From: Clostridia bacterium
GTDB lineage: Bacteria; Bacillota; Clostridia; Oscillospirales; QAMX01
DNA length: 32,381 nt
NCBI GenBank assembly: GCA_017532825.1
Contig: JAFXIT010000020.1
Span: forward strand, 1 to 32,381
Direction of reading: 5' to 3'
This document shows positions 9,110 through 16,055 of this stretch, in pieces. Positions within the stretch are counted from its first letter, which is position 1; every line of letters begins with the position of its first letter. Position numbers and translations under genes: made by a program. The notes beneath the pieces were generated by a model. It saw only the letters and a list, made by a program, of their open reading frames with translations. It searched no databases and was not told the DNA's origin.

Positions 9110-10276
9110 TTAGTCCCCCAAACGAAATTCTTCCATGGTATAAAAGTCGATATTTCCGATGAGAAGGACTTTATCTATACCGTGTTCGGCAATGTAGCTT
9201 TCTATATCAAATTTCTTGTATCTTTGGGAGGCGTAGTTTCGCAGATCGATGGAATATGTGCGGTCGAAATGAGAAGCAAGGAGCTTTAGGATGGCATTGT
9301 CATAGCTCTCGCCGATAACGAGGATGCTTTCAAGCTCGGGTCTTTGGGTGTCAAATACCGTCTCGCCGTTGTCCCAACCGTAATAGGAGCCGTATCTGAC
9401 GGTATCGTCGGAGAGCTCGGGGAGCTTGTATTCGATCCCGTAATCGTCAGCCTTTGCACCGTTTATCGTAACGGTCATCTCCGGGAAATCAAAATCGTAG
9501 GCATAGAACTCCTCGGTAAAAAGGTTGCTGCCGATGGAGGAGTTTCTTGCACCCGAGAACACCGAGGAAATAAGATATTCTCCCTTGGGCTGCAACGGCT
9601 CTCCGCAGTCAAGAAGTTCGGTAAGCTCGGTGTAGCCCTTGTAGGAGCCCTTATAGTTCCAATGGTGGTCGGTGCGGTAGAAATACCTGCGGAATTGCTC
9701 GTAGGAGTCGACCGTAAAGACGCCGATGCGGTCCTTAGGCAGCTCAAGCATACTCCTTACGTAGTCCGAAAGACCGGTTTTTTCACCGTTCTCAAAATTT
9801 ATATCGGCGTCACGTTCGATGTAATAGGCGTAAAATTCCACCTCGGGGAATGATGCAAAAAGGGCGTTGTGGCTCTGTGCGGTAAGGTCAAGCTCGGCTT
9901 TCTTTGAGGAAAGGGGCTTTGGGTAGACGACCAGATGGTTTCCGCCGTAGATGGCAACGCCGCCTTTAAAGGCAACGTATTGGTCGCTTACCCTCAAAAG
10001 GGGTATAAGCATACGCTTGAGATACTCCGAGGTCAACAGATTGTAGCCCTTTTTGATGTGTTGGGCAAGGGGGATCTGGTCGTTCAAGGCATCCTCGAAG
10101 CCGTCCTGATATGCTCCCGAGACAAAGGCCGAGGGAGAAAACGTCGGCAGCTTGTTTGCATATCTGTTTTCGTAGTAGTTTATATCCTTCGGGAAAAAGA
10201 GCGTTCTTGCAAAACCGCCGAGCATCACGCAGGCGATCAAAGCCAGAAAGACGATATTCGAGATGCGTCTGGACAT
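9110..10276 (-). CDS. DHHW-family SGNH-like protein, AlgJ/AlgX-type acyltransfer partner of the MBOAT
   Basis: This 388-residue protein has one N-terminal membrane anchor (about residues 8-28) and an extracellular domain. It carries the family motif T-D-H-H-W (203-206) and a serine block G-E-S-Y (322-325), the positions expected for the Asp/His and Ser of an AlgJ/AlgX-like SGNH fold. In characterised systems this protein receives the acyl group exported by the MBOAT and places it on a polysaccharide. It is first in a two-gene operon, with an AAAGGGG ribosome site on the minus strand (about 10287-10293) and a consensus promoter upstream. The pair probably O-acetylates a cell-surface glycan (inference from the family). 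Confidence 0.9.
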   Translation of the reverse strand: MSRRISNIVFLALIACVMLGGFARTLFFPKDINYYENRYANKLPTFSPSAFVSGAYQDGFEDALNDQIPLAQHIKKGYNLLTSEYLKRMLIPLLRVSDQYVAFKGGVAIYGGNHLVVYPKPLSSKKAELDLTAQSHNALFASFPEVEFYAYYIERDADINFENGEKTGLSDYVRSMLELPKDRIGVFTVDSYEQFRRYFYRTDHHWNYKGSYKGYTELTELLDCGEPLQPKGEYLISSVFSGARNSSIGSNLFTEEFYAYDFDFPEMTVTINGAKADDYGIEYKLPELSDDTVRYGSYYGWDNGETVFDTQRPELESILVIGESYDNAILKLLASHFDRTYSIDLRNYASQRYKKFDIESYIAEHGIDKVLLIGNIDFYTMEEFRLGD

Positions 10277-10312
10277 CGGACAAGCCCCTTTACGTGTGTA
10301 TATTCAAAACTA

Positions 10313-10341
10313 ATTATAGCATCATGAAAAAGTCTTGTCAA
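10313..10341 (-). promoter_or_regulatory. Sigma-A promoter of the O-acylation operon
   Basis: Read on the minus strand, TTGACA (10341-10336) and TATAAT (10318-10313) are perfect consensus hexamers separated by 17 bases. The start point would fall near 10306, leaving a leader of about 30 bases to the ATG at 10276. The 11-bp phased array at 10362-10405 lies directly upstream. A degenerate further unit, CGATCAAAATT (10350-10340), stays in register and overlaps the -35. Confidence 0.9.
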
Positions 10342-10353
10342 TTTTGATCGCGA

Positions 10354-10413
10354 GGGTACGGTATTTTGACAGGTCATTGACATTATTTTGACAAAATTTT
10401 GACAGCCGTACCC
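10354..10413. repeat. 8-bp inverted repeat bracketing the left array
   Basis: GGGTACGG (10354-10361) and CCGTACCC (10406-10413) are exact inverse complements. They sit immediately outside the four TTGACA units, so the whole array is enclosed by a dyad with a 44-base interior. Function is unknown. It may be a second operator or a remnant of how the array was acquired. Confidence 0.6.
10361..10405 (-). promoter_or_regulatory. Four-unit 11-bp direct-repeat array, Pho-box-like (upstream of the O-acylation operon)
   Basis: On the + strand GACA occurs at 10368, 10379, 10390 and 10401, an exact 11-bp period. Read on the minus strand the units are CTGTCAAAATT, TTGTCAAAATA, ATGTCAATGAC and CTGTCAAAATA. 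Known Pho boxes of PhoB are tandem 11-bp units of CTGTCAT plus four A/T-rich bases. OmpR/PhoB-family response regulators in general bind direct repeats of about 10-11 bp. The repeat is seen directly; the regulator's identity is inference. Confidence 0.75.
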
Positions 10414-10415
10414 CT

Positions 10416-10448
10416 AAAAAGCCCCGTTTGACGGGGCTTTTTTGTTTT
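10416..10448. terminator. Bidirectional hairpin between two divergent promoters
   Basis: AAAAAGCCCCG (10416-10426) pairs with CGGGGCTTTTTT (10432-10443) around TTTGA, and further T bases follow to 10448. It has A and T tails on both sides, as in a two-way intrinsic terminator. Its position is unusual: the genes on both sides point away from it, so no annotated transcript should arrive here. It lies close to the centre of symmetry of the two 11-bp arrays. Confidence 0.8.
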
Positions 10449-10464
10449 TGAGGGAGGCGAAAGA

Positions 10465-10505
10465 CTGTCAAAAAAGTGTCATTTTTCTGTCGGAAAACTG
10501 TCTGC
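10465..10505 (+). promoter_or_regulatory. Four-unit 11-bp direct-repeat array, Pho-box-like (upstream of the phage cassette)
   Basis: TGTC occurs at 10466, 10477, 10488 and 10499, an exact 11-bp period on the + strand. The units are CTGTCAAAAAA, GTGTCATTTTT, CTGTCGGAAAA and CTGTCTG. The first two closely resemble the PhoB-type unit (CTGTCAT plus A/T-rich spacer). The array runs into the position where a -35 would be. It is the mirror image of the array at 10361-10405. The repeat is seen directly; the binding protein is inferred. Confidence 0.8.
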
Positions 10506-10525
10506 GGAAGGGGCAAAAACGGGGC

Positions 10526-10531
10526 TATAAT
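10526..10531 (+). promoter_or_regulatory. -10 element of the phage-cassette promoter, no recognisable -35
   Basis: TATAAT at 10526-10531 is a perfect -10. The bases 16-18 upstream (around 10502-10508) read TGCGGA-like sequence, which is no -35. The last TGTC unit ends 21 bases, about two helical turns, before the -10. A start point near 10538 would place the ribosome site GGGAGGA (10541-10547) at the very 5' end. This is the layout of an activator-dependent promoter. Confidence 0.6.
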
Positions 10532-10555
10532 GGTCTCGAAGGGAGGAACTGTTGT

Positions 10556-10876
10556 ATGGATATCAAACCCAAAGGCCTTAAGCGGACGGCGCAAAAATAT
10601 TTTGCGGTGTGCGAGAGCGAAAATGAGCCGATAACGGTAAGCGGACTTGCGCTTGCGCTTGGACTTACCTCGTCCGAGCTTATAGAGCTTGCAGGGGAGG
10701 ACAGAGAGGCGGCAATGGCCCTTGCGAGGGTGGAAAAGGCCTACGAGATACTTCTTGCAAAGTCAGGCAAGGGGGCGGAGAGCTTTGCGCTGAGACTGTT
10801 GACCCGTGACCCCGTGAAAAGAACGGGTGGGACAGAGATCGTGCTTGGAGAGGGGCTTGAGGATTATGGCGGATAG
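10556..10876 (+). CDS. Terminase small subunit-like DNA-packaging protein
   Basis: This 106-residue protein is first in the cassette. The ATG at 10556 is chosen because GGGAGGA lies 8 bases upstream; an in-frame upstream start would have no ribosome site. The N-terminal half (about 20-45) resembles a helix-turn-helix: I-T-V-S-G-L-A-L-A-L-G-L-T-S-S-E-L. The rest is helical and charged, as in TerS proteins that recognise the packaging site and load the large subunit. It overlaps the large terminase gene by 11 bases, the usual TerS-TerL order. Sequence similarity is not strong enough to be certain, and position is the main support. Confidence 0.7.
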   Translation: MDIKPKGLKRTAQKYFAVCESENEPITVSGLALALGLTSSELIELAGEDREAAMALARVEKAYEILLAKSGKGAESFALRLLTRDPVKRTGGTEIVLGEGLEDYGG

Positions 10877-12209
10877 ACACTGTATCATCGAGCCGCCCAA
10901 CCCAAGACAGCGAGAGTTTTTCCTGGCCAGAGAGCGCTACGTCGCCTACGGCGGTGCAAGAGGTGGCGGAAAGAGCTGGGCTCTGCGGAGAAAGGCGGCG
11001 CTGATGTGCGCAAAATACCCGGGCATCAGGGTGCTGATAATAAGGCGGAGCTATCCCGAACTTCGGGAAAACCACGTCCTTCCGCTCAGGGCGGAGATCG
11101 GAGCGATAGCGAGCTGGAGGGAGAGCGACAAGAGCTTTGAGTTTCCAAATTCCTCACGTATACGCCTTGGTTACTGCGATGCGGAGGCCGACGTTTCGAG
11201 ATACCAGGGAGCGGAGTTTGACGTGCTCTGCATCGACGAGGCTACCCAGCTGACCGAGTACCAGTTTTCCGCCCTTGCCGCAAGCGTGCGAGGGGTCAAC
11301 GCCTTCCCAAAGCGGGTCTACCTTACCTGCAACCCCGGAGGGGTGGGACACGAGTGGGTAAAGCGGCTCTTTATCGACCGTGACTTCCGTTTGGGAGAGG
11401 ACCCCGACCAGTACCGCTTCATACCCGCACGAGTGGAGGACAACACCGCCCTTGCGCTGAAAAATCCCGAGTACCTGCGTATGCTGGAGGCGCTCCCCGA
11501 CGGATTGCGGCAGGCCTGGCGTGAGGGTGATTGGAACGTCCTTTCGGGACGGTATTTTACCGAGTTCGACCCCTGCGTACACGTTGTACCGCAGTTTGAC
11601 CCACCGCCCGGATGGAGACGGTACGTCACGATGGACTACGGCCTTGATATGCTGGCGGCATACCTGATCGTGCTATCGCCCGATGGGGGTATCTACGTCA
11701 CCGACGAGATATACCGAAGCGACGTGATAGTCTCGGAGGCGGCAAGAATGGTCGGGTCGCTCTGCCAAAAGCCCTACGCCTTTTTGGCGCCGAGGGACCT
11801 TTGGGCAAGACAGCGTGAAAGCGGCCGCACCACCGCCGAGATATTCGCCGAAAACGGGATCGCACTGACACCCGTCGGAGGGGGAAGGGTGGACGGCTGG
11901 CTTGCGCTCAAGGAGGCCATGAAGGTAAGCGTCGGGCTTTCGGGAGAGAGGAGCTCTGCTCTGAGGATATTCCCGTCCTGCCAAAACCTCATACGAACGC
12001 TGCCTCTGCTTCGGCACGACGAGCACGACCCAAACGACTGCGCAAACACCCCCCACGAGCACACCCACGCACCCGACGCACTGCGGTACTTCTGCAGCTA
12101 CCGTACCGCAGCGGCGGCAGAGAGAATGCCCTCGCCGAGGGTAAACTTCTTCTTCGAAAGAGCCAAGAAAAGTCCCTTGGGCTACGGAGAAAGGACCACG
12201 ATAGTGTAA
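10866..12209 (+). CDS. Terminase large subunit (ATPase-nuclease)
   Basis: This 447-residue protein translocates DNA into the prohead and cuts it. The ATG at 10866 lies inside the end of the small subunit gene. The ATPase domain shows Walker A G-G-A-R-G-G-G-K-S (29-37), Walker B V-L-C-I-D-E-A (D124, E125) and the coupling motif T-C-N-P-G-G (about 156-161). The C-terminal nuclease domain opens with M-D-Y-G-L-D (about 254) and ends with H-A-P-D-A-L-R-Y, the usual metal-binding region of RNase H-like terminase nucleases. All key residues are present, so the motor looks functional. Length is typical of headful or cos terminases of this class. Confidence 0.95.
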   Translation: MADRHCIIEPPNPRQREFFLARERYVAYGGARGGGKSWALRRKAALMCAKYPGIRVLIIRRSYPELRENHVLPLRAEIGAIASWRESDKSFEFPNSSRIRLGYCDAEADVSRYQGAEFDVLCIDEATQLTEYQFSALAASVRGVNAFPKRVYLTCNPGGVGHEWVKRLFIDRDFRLGEDPDQYRFIPARVEDNTALALKNPEYLRMLEALPDGLRQAWREGDWNVLSGRYFTEFDPCVHVVPQFDPPPGWRRYVTMDYGLDMLAAYLIVLSPDGGIYVTDEIYRSDVIVSEAARMVGSLCQKPYAFLAPRDLWARQRESGRTTAEIFAENGIALTPVGGGRVDGWLALKEAMKVSVGLSGERSSALRIFPSCQNLIRTLPLLRHDEHDPNDCANTPHEHTHAPDALRYFCSYRTAAAAERMPSPRVNFFFERAKKSPLGYGERTTIV

Positions 12210-12222
12210 AAGGAGAGAAAAA

Positions 12223-12342
12223 ATGCTGAAGATCTTTAAAAAACGCAAGAAAACCGCCCCTGCATCGGCCTGCACGGCAGGCGCCGAGAAGAGGAGCGAG
12301 GAGCTTCTGGACCTTCTTTACAAGGTAGAGAGCTACAAATGA
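12223..12342 (+). CDS. Small basic protein of unknown function
   Basis: This 39-residue reading frame lies between the terminase and portal genes. It begins at ATG 12223 after AGGAGAG (12210-12216) and ends at TGA 12342, 13 bases before the portal start. The N-terminus is strongly basic (K-I-F-K-K-R-K-K) and the C-terminal half is an acidic amphipathic helix (residues about 22-39). The good ribosome site and tight spacing support translation. It might assist packaging or bind DNA, but nothing identifies its role. Confidence 0.55.
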   Translation: MLKIFKKRKKTAPASACTAGAEKRSEELLDLLYKVESYK

Positions 12343-12355
12343 AAGGAGAGCTTTG

Positions 12356-13918
12356 ATGGAAAAGAAACTTGATGCGGCAGGGCTTTGGAGGCTCTACCGC
12401 AGGGGAGTAGACTCCCACTCACGTGAGCAGCTTTACGACCGCACCGCCCGTGCCTTCCGCTTTTTTGAGGGAGACCAGTGGCACGGCATAGAATCGGACG
12501 AGCAGCTTCCGACCTTAAACTTTATCCAGCCGACGGTCGAATACAAAACTGCAATGGTAGCCATGCAGAATCTTTCGATATATTACTCGCCGCTTGACCC
12601 CACGGCCTTTCCCGGCTCGGAGGAGGTCTGCCGCAGCCTCAACCTCTACGCCGCAAAGCAGTGGGAGCACAACAAGATGGACTCCCTGCTTTGGGATGCG
12701 GTAAGGGAGGCCTGCATTGCAGGGGACAGCTATCTGTTCTTTTACGACTCAAGACAGCACGCCCAGATAGTATCAAACACCTCCCTCTACCTTGCCGACG
12801 AGACCCAACGTGACATTCAAAAGCAGCGCTATATCATTATCGCCGAACGCCGCCCGATAGAGGAGGTCAGGCGTGAGGCAAGGGCAAACGGCATCAAAAA
12901 GGAGGATATCGACCTTATCCTTTCGGACGGAGATACCGATACCGTCGTCTCCAGCCGCAACGCCGACGATTCCTCGGCCGACGATATGTGCACCTGCATC
13001 CTCTATATGAGAAGGGGTGAGGACGGCTTTATATACTTTACAAGGTCGGTCCGAAACGTCATCTACCAGCCCGAGCAGTGCCTCAAGGGACTCAGACTCT
13101 ACCCGATAGCCTCCTTTGCCTGGCTTCCCAAGAAGGGCAGTGCCAGAGGTGTCGGCGAGGTCGTGCCGCTGATACAGAACCAGATAGAGGTCAACCGACT
13201 CCTTGCAAGAAGGCTCATCTCGGCAAAGCTCAACGCATTTGCAAAGCCGGTATACGTTGAAAATATGCTGGAAAATCCCGAGGATGCCGAAAACGTCGGC
13301 AGGGCCATACGCATAAAGACCGGCTCGGTACAGCGTGTAAACGATATATTTACCTACGTCTCTCCCGCGCCCATGAGCGGTGAGGCCGCCGCACTTCAAA
13401 ACGAGCTCATCTCAAAGACCCAGGAGCTTTCGGGTGCAGGCGATGCGGCACTGGGTATGATAAACCCCGAAAAGGCATCGGGTGCGGCAATACTTGCCGT
13501 GCAGGATCAGAGCGCCATACCCCTCAACGGACAGATCGCCGCCTACAAGCAGCTGGTGGAGGATATCGCCCTTGTGTGGTTTGATCTGCTGTGCGCCTAC
13601 CATACCGAGGGGCTTACCGTCGACAGAGCACTTCCCGAGGGCGGCACCGAGCGCACCGAGATAACCCCACTTGCCCTTGAGAGCCTCAAGGTGTCGGTCA
13701 GGATCGACGCCGCTCCGACAAATCCCTTCTCCCGCTACGCCCGTGAGCAGGCACTTTCAAACGCCCTTACGGCAGGGTATATAACCTTTGAGGAGTGGGT
13801 AAGCGCCATAGACACCGATGCCTCTGCTCCCAAGGCGGAGTTTGAGCGTATACTCGAAAACAGAAAAAGTGAGATCCCGTCTGCAGGGACGGTTATTGAT
13901 ACAACGGAGGAGATCTGA
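12356..13918 (+). CDS. Portal protein
   Basis: This 520-residue protein would form the dodecameric ring at the packaging vertex. The ATG at 12356 follows AAAGGAG (12342-12348). Its position between terminase and scaffold/coat is the portal slot. The sequence has the expected pattern: an N-terminal region with F-F-E-G-D-Q-W, an aromatic-rich alpha/beta core, a long helical stem region, and a C-terminal crown with S-G-A-A-I-L-A-V-Q-D-Q-S, a segment common in P22-like portals. No truncation is seen. The stop overlaps the start of the scaffold gene by one base, which indicates translational coupling. Confidence 0.85.
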   Translation: MEKKLDAAGLWRLYRRGVDSHSREQLYDRTARAFRFFEGDQWHGIESDEQLPTLNFIQPTVEYKTAMVAMQNLSIYYSPLDPTAFPGSEEVCRSLNLYAAKQWEHNKMDSLLWDAVREACIAGDSYLFFYDSRQHAQIVSNTSLYLADETQRDIQKQRYIIIAERRPIEEVRREARANGIKKEDIDLILSDGDTDTVVSSRNADDSSADDMCTCILYMRRGEDGFIYFTRSVRNVIYQPEQCLKGLRLYPIASFAWLPKKGSARGVGEVVPLIQNQIEVNRLLARRLISAKLNAFAKPVYVENMLENPEDAENVGRAIRIKTGSVQRVNDIFTYVSPAPMSGEAAALQNELISKTQELSGAGDAALGMINPEKASGAAILAVQDQSAIPLNGQIAAYKQLVEDIALVWFDLLCAYHTEGLTVDRALPEGGTERTEITPLALESLKVSVRIDAAPTNPFSRYAREQALSNALTAGYITFEEWVSAIDTDASAPKAEFERILENRKSEIPSAGTVIDTTEEI

Positions 13919-14475
13919 TGGAAGAAACAAACACCTTAAACGGGGTGGAGGGTGCTGTCGTGGGCACCGAAGGCTCCGGAAGTGACGGTAGCGAAGCCGC
14001 TTCGGCGTCCGACGCAAGGACGCAGCTTCCGGACAAGCAGACCGCCAAAGAAAATGCGGGCTTTGCCAGGCTGAGAAGGGAAAACGAGGCGTTGAACAGA
14101 CGTCTGGGCGACCTTACGGCATCTGCCCGAAGAAACGACGGCTACCGCCGTGCGGCATTCAAGGCGCAGTACGAAAGCGATATGCGCCAGATAAAGGAGG
14201 CTTTTCCCGACGAGAGTGCAAACGACGTTCAGGCTCTGGGGAAGGAATATGCACGCCTCCGTGCCGCAGGGATAGACAATCTTACGGCCTACGGTGCGGT
14301 AAGACTTCTCAGAAAGTCCGCACCGCCCGAGATAGGTGCCGTCGCCGACACCGCCGATGCGCGGGATTTCTACACCGGAGCGGAGCTTGACGCACTCAGC
14401 GAGCGTCAGCTTTCCGATCCGAAGGTACTTGAGCGAGCCATAAGATCGCTCGCAAGATTAAAGAAAGGAAGATAA
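13918..14475 (+). CDS. Putative scaffolding protein
   Basis: This 185-residue protein has a low-complexity, acidic, Ser/Gly/Ala-rich N-terminus (1-35), a charged coiled-coil segment (about 45-110) and a basic C-terminal end (L-A-R-L-K-K-G-R). That architecture and its place directly before the coat gene are characteristic of scaffold proteins of P22-like and other podoviruses, whose basic C-terminus docks on the coat. The start codon overlaps the portal stop, and GGAGGAG lies just upstream. Assignment rests on architecture and order, not on motif identity. Confidence 0.75.
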   Translation: MEETNTLNGVEGAVVGTEGSGSDGSEAASASDARTQLPDKQTAKENAGFARLRRENEALNRRLGDLTASARRNDGYRRAAFKAQYESDMRQIKEAFPDESANDVQALGKEYARLRAAGIDNLTAYGAVRLLRKSAPPEIGAVADTADARDFYTGAELDALSERQLSDPKVLERAIRSLARLKKGR

Positions 14476-14478
14476 ACT

Positions 14479-15300
14479 ATGTCCTACGAAAATTTTAAGC
14501 CCACTATCTGGAGCAAGCACATCGAACAGGAGCTCTCCAAGCTCACCGTTATGCAGGAGGACTGCAATACCAGCTTTCAGGGTGAGGTCGGCCCCGGTAA
14601 GACCGTAAAGATCATCGGCGCCGCCCGTCCCAGCGTCAACACCTACGTTCCCGGCCAGAACATCGAGGCCGCCGAGACCCCTGCCGATACCTCGGTATAT
14701 CTCTCGGTCGATCAGTACAAGTACACCCACTTCCTGGTCGATGACATCGACGCCGCACAGAGCGTTGACGGTATGATGCAGGCCTACATGAAGGGCTCTT
14801 CCGAGGAGCTTGCCGAGACCAGAGATAAGTTCCTTGCCGACCTTGCCGCACGCAACGGCTTTGCCTCCGCGTCTACCGCTATTGCTACCGATGACGACGC
14901 CAAGGCCGCCGTCGACGCCGCATTTACCTACCTCTGGAACAACGGCGTCAAGATCGGTGACGATATCTCCATCGTCCTGACTCCTTGGTTCTATTCCAAG
15001 TTCAAAAACTCCCTCTCGGCTCTCTGCACCGACAATATGGAGCTGATAAAGAAGGGTGTCGTGGGTATCTACAACGGTGCCACCGTCAAGATCTCCAACA
15101 ACCTCTATAACGACGGTACCGATGATTATATGCTGGTGCGTACCAAGAACGCCATCGCCTTTGCAGGCGGTATCAGCAAGACCGAGGCCTACCGCCCCGA
15201 TCTGCAGTTCTCCGACGCAGTCAGGGTCCTTGACACCTACGGCGCAAAGGTCGTCAGACAGGACGAGCTCTACGTCATCAAGGCCCACGCAAACGCCTAA
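14479..15300 (+). CDS. Major capsid protein (P22-like coat, HK97 fold)
   Basis: This 273-residue protein starts at ATG 14479, 3 bases after the scaffold stop, with AAAGGAAG as ribosome site. The N-terminal part (F-K-P-T-I-W-S-K-H-I, then K-I-I-G-A-A-R-P) and the middle D-D-I-D-A-A-Q segment resemble P22 gp5-type coat proteins. The central part has the Ala-rich helix of the HK97-fold P domain, and the C-terminus ends in E-A-Y-R-P and Y-V-I-K-A-H. It uses a markedly restricted set of codons, consistent with high expression. Length is normal for a small podoviral head. Confidence 0.88.
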   Translation: MSYENFKPTIWSKHIEQELSKLTVMQEDCNTSFQGEVGPGKTVKIIGAARPSVNTYVPGQNIEAAETPADTSVYLSVDQYKYTHFLVDDIDAAQSVDGMMQAYMKGSSEELAETRDKFLADLAARNGFASASTAIATDDDAKAAVDAAFTYLWNNGVKIGDDISIVLTPWFYSKFKNSLSALCTDNMELIKKGVVGIYNGATVKISNNLYNDGTDDYMLVRTKNAIAFAGGISKTEAYRPDLQFSDAVRVLDTYGAKVVRQDELYVIKAHANA

Positions 15301-15321
15301 TAACGAAAGGAGATATTTCAG

Positions 15322-15636
15322 ATGAATACCGTACTTAAAAGAAACGTACCCTCGGATATGCCCGAGATGACCGCCATAGTCGGCGAGTACTATCTCCCTG
15401 CCGCCGCTGACGACAAGATGCTCATCATCGTCAACGCTTCCGCCGCAGGCACCATTACCATTGTCAAGGGTGATGCAAAGTGGGGCGCAAAGGACGATCT
15501 TGACATCGTCTTTGAGGCCGCAGGCAGCAAGGCTCTCGCCGTTGAGAGCGCAAGATACGTTATCACCAAGGGTGATAACAGGGGAAAGATCAAGATCACC
15601 GGCAACGGCAGTGTCGGCTGCGTAGTTCTTCCCTAA
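15322..15636 (+). CDS. Putative head decoration or minor capsid protein
   Basis: This 104-residue protein lies directly after the coat gene, with AAAGGAGA upstream. It is predicted to be nearly all beta (alternating valine/isoleucine strands) with no cysteine-rich, membrane or coiled-coil features except one Cys near the end. Small all-beta proteins in this slot are commonly capsid-stabilising decoration proteins. I recognise no specific motif. A GC-rich hairpin follows the stop codon and may uncouple high-level coat and decoration mRNA from the tail genes. Confidence 0.55.
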   Translation: MNTVLKRNVPSDMPEMTAIVGEYYLPAAADDKMLIIVNASAAGTITIVKGDAKWGAKDDLDIVFEAAGSKALAVESARYVITKGDNRGKIKITGNGSVGCVVLP

Positions 15637-15644
15637 ACCCAAAA

Positions 15645-15676
15645 GACCCCTGCCCCCTTTAGTGGGGGCGGGGGTC
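15645..15676 (+). terminator. GC-rich stem-loop after the coat/decoration genes
   Basis: GACCCCTGCCCCC (15645-15657) pairs with GGGGGCGGGGGTC (15664-15676), with one G-U pair and a six-base loop. There is no T tract, so it is not a classical terminator. Its place after the most abundant structural genes suggests mRNA 3'-end protection or partial attenuation. The next ribosome site, AAAGGAG, starts a few bases later. Confidence 0.6.
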
Positions 15677-15696
15677 GGAGAAAGGAGATGCTTTAA

Positions 15697-16053
15697 ATGA
15701 CGGGAAGCGAAGTTTTTGCACAGACACTTTCCCTTATACAGGAGACCGACCCCTCTCCCTACGGAGTTCTTCCTCTTAATTGGCTGAACTTCGTTCTCGC
15801 CGAGACCTGGGAGGTCGCAAACAGACGCAGGGAGCAGAAGGGTCTTGAGCCCTTTGAAAAAATACCCGTGATGGGGGCTATGTCGGAGGAGATACCCTAC
15901 GACGACGAGCTTGTCCGCAGAACATTTCCCCTTGGACTGCTGGTACGTCTCTATACCGACGAGACCGACACACTTATGCTCGACCTTTACCGCAGGGAGT
16001 ACGCTTCGGCGGTAAATCTCTGCGACCGCGGCGTTGCGGTGTGGGAGGTTTGA
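15697..16053 (+). CDS. Putative head-tail connector (adaptor) protein
   Basis: This 118-residue, mostly alpha-helical protein has a tryptophan and aromatic-rich N-terminal half and a long C-terminal helix ending in R-G-V-A-V-W-E-V. Its size, helical nature and place between capsid and tail-nozzle genes fit gp4/gp11-like adaptors, which bind the bottom of the portal and seal the packaged DNA. No diagnostic motif is visible. The stop lies 2 bases before the next ATG, so the two genes are translationally coupled. Confidence 0.55.
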   Translation: MTGSEVFAQTLSLIQETDPSPYGVLPLNWLNFVLAETWEVANRRREQKGLEPFEKIPVMGAMSEEIPYDDELVRRTFPLGLLVRLYTDETDTLMLDLYRREYASAVNLCDRGVAVWEV

Positions 16054-16055
16054 GT

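Noticed and set aside
10366-10404. Four TTGACA hexamers read as tandem -35 boxes on the + strand
   Set aside because: No -10 lies 16-18 bases downstream of any of them, and the strict 11-bp period and mirrored second array fit an operator better.
10361-10509. CRISPR-like array
   Set aside because: Units are only 11 bp with no unique spacers and no cas genes nearby.
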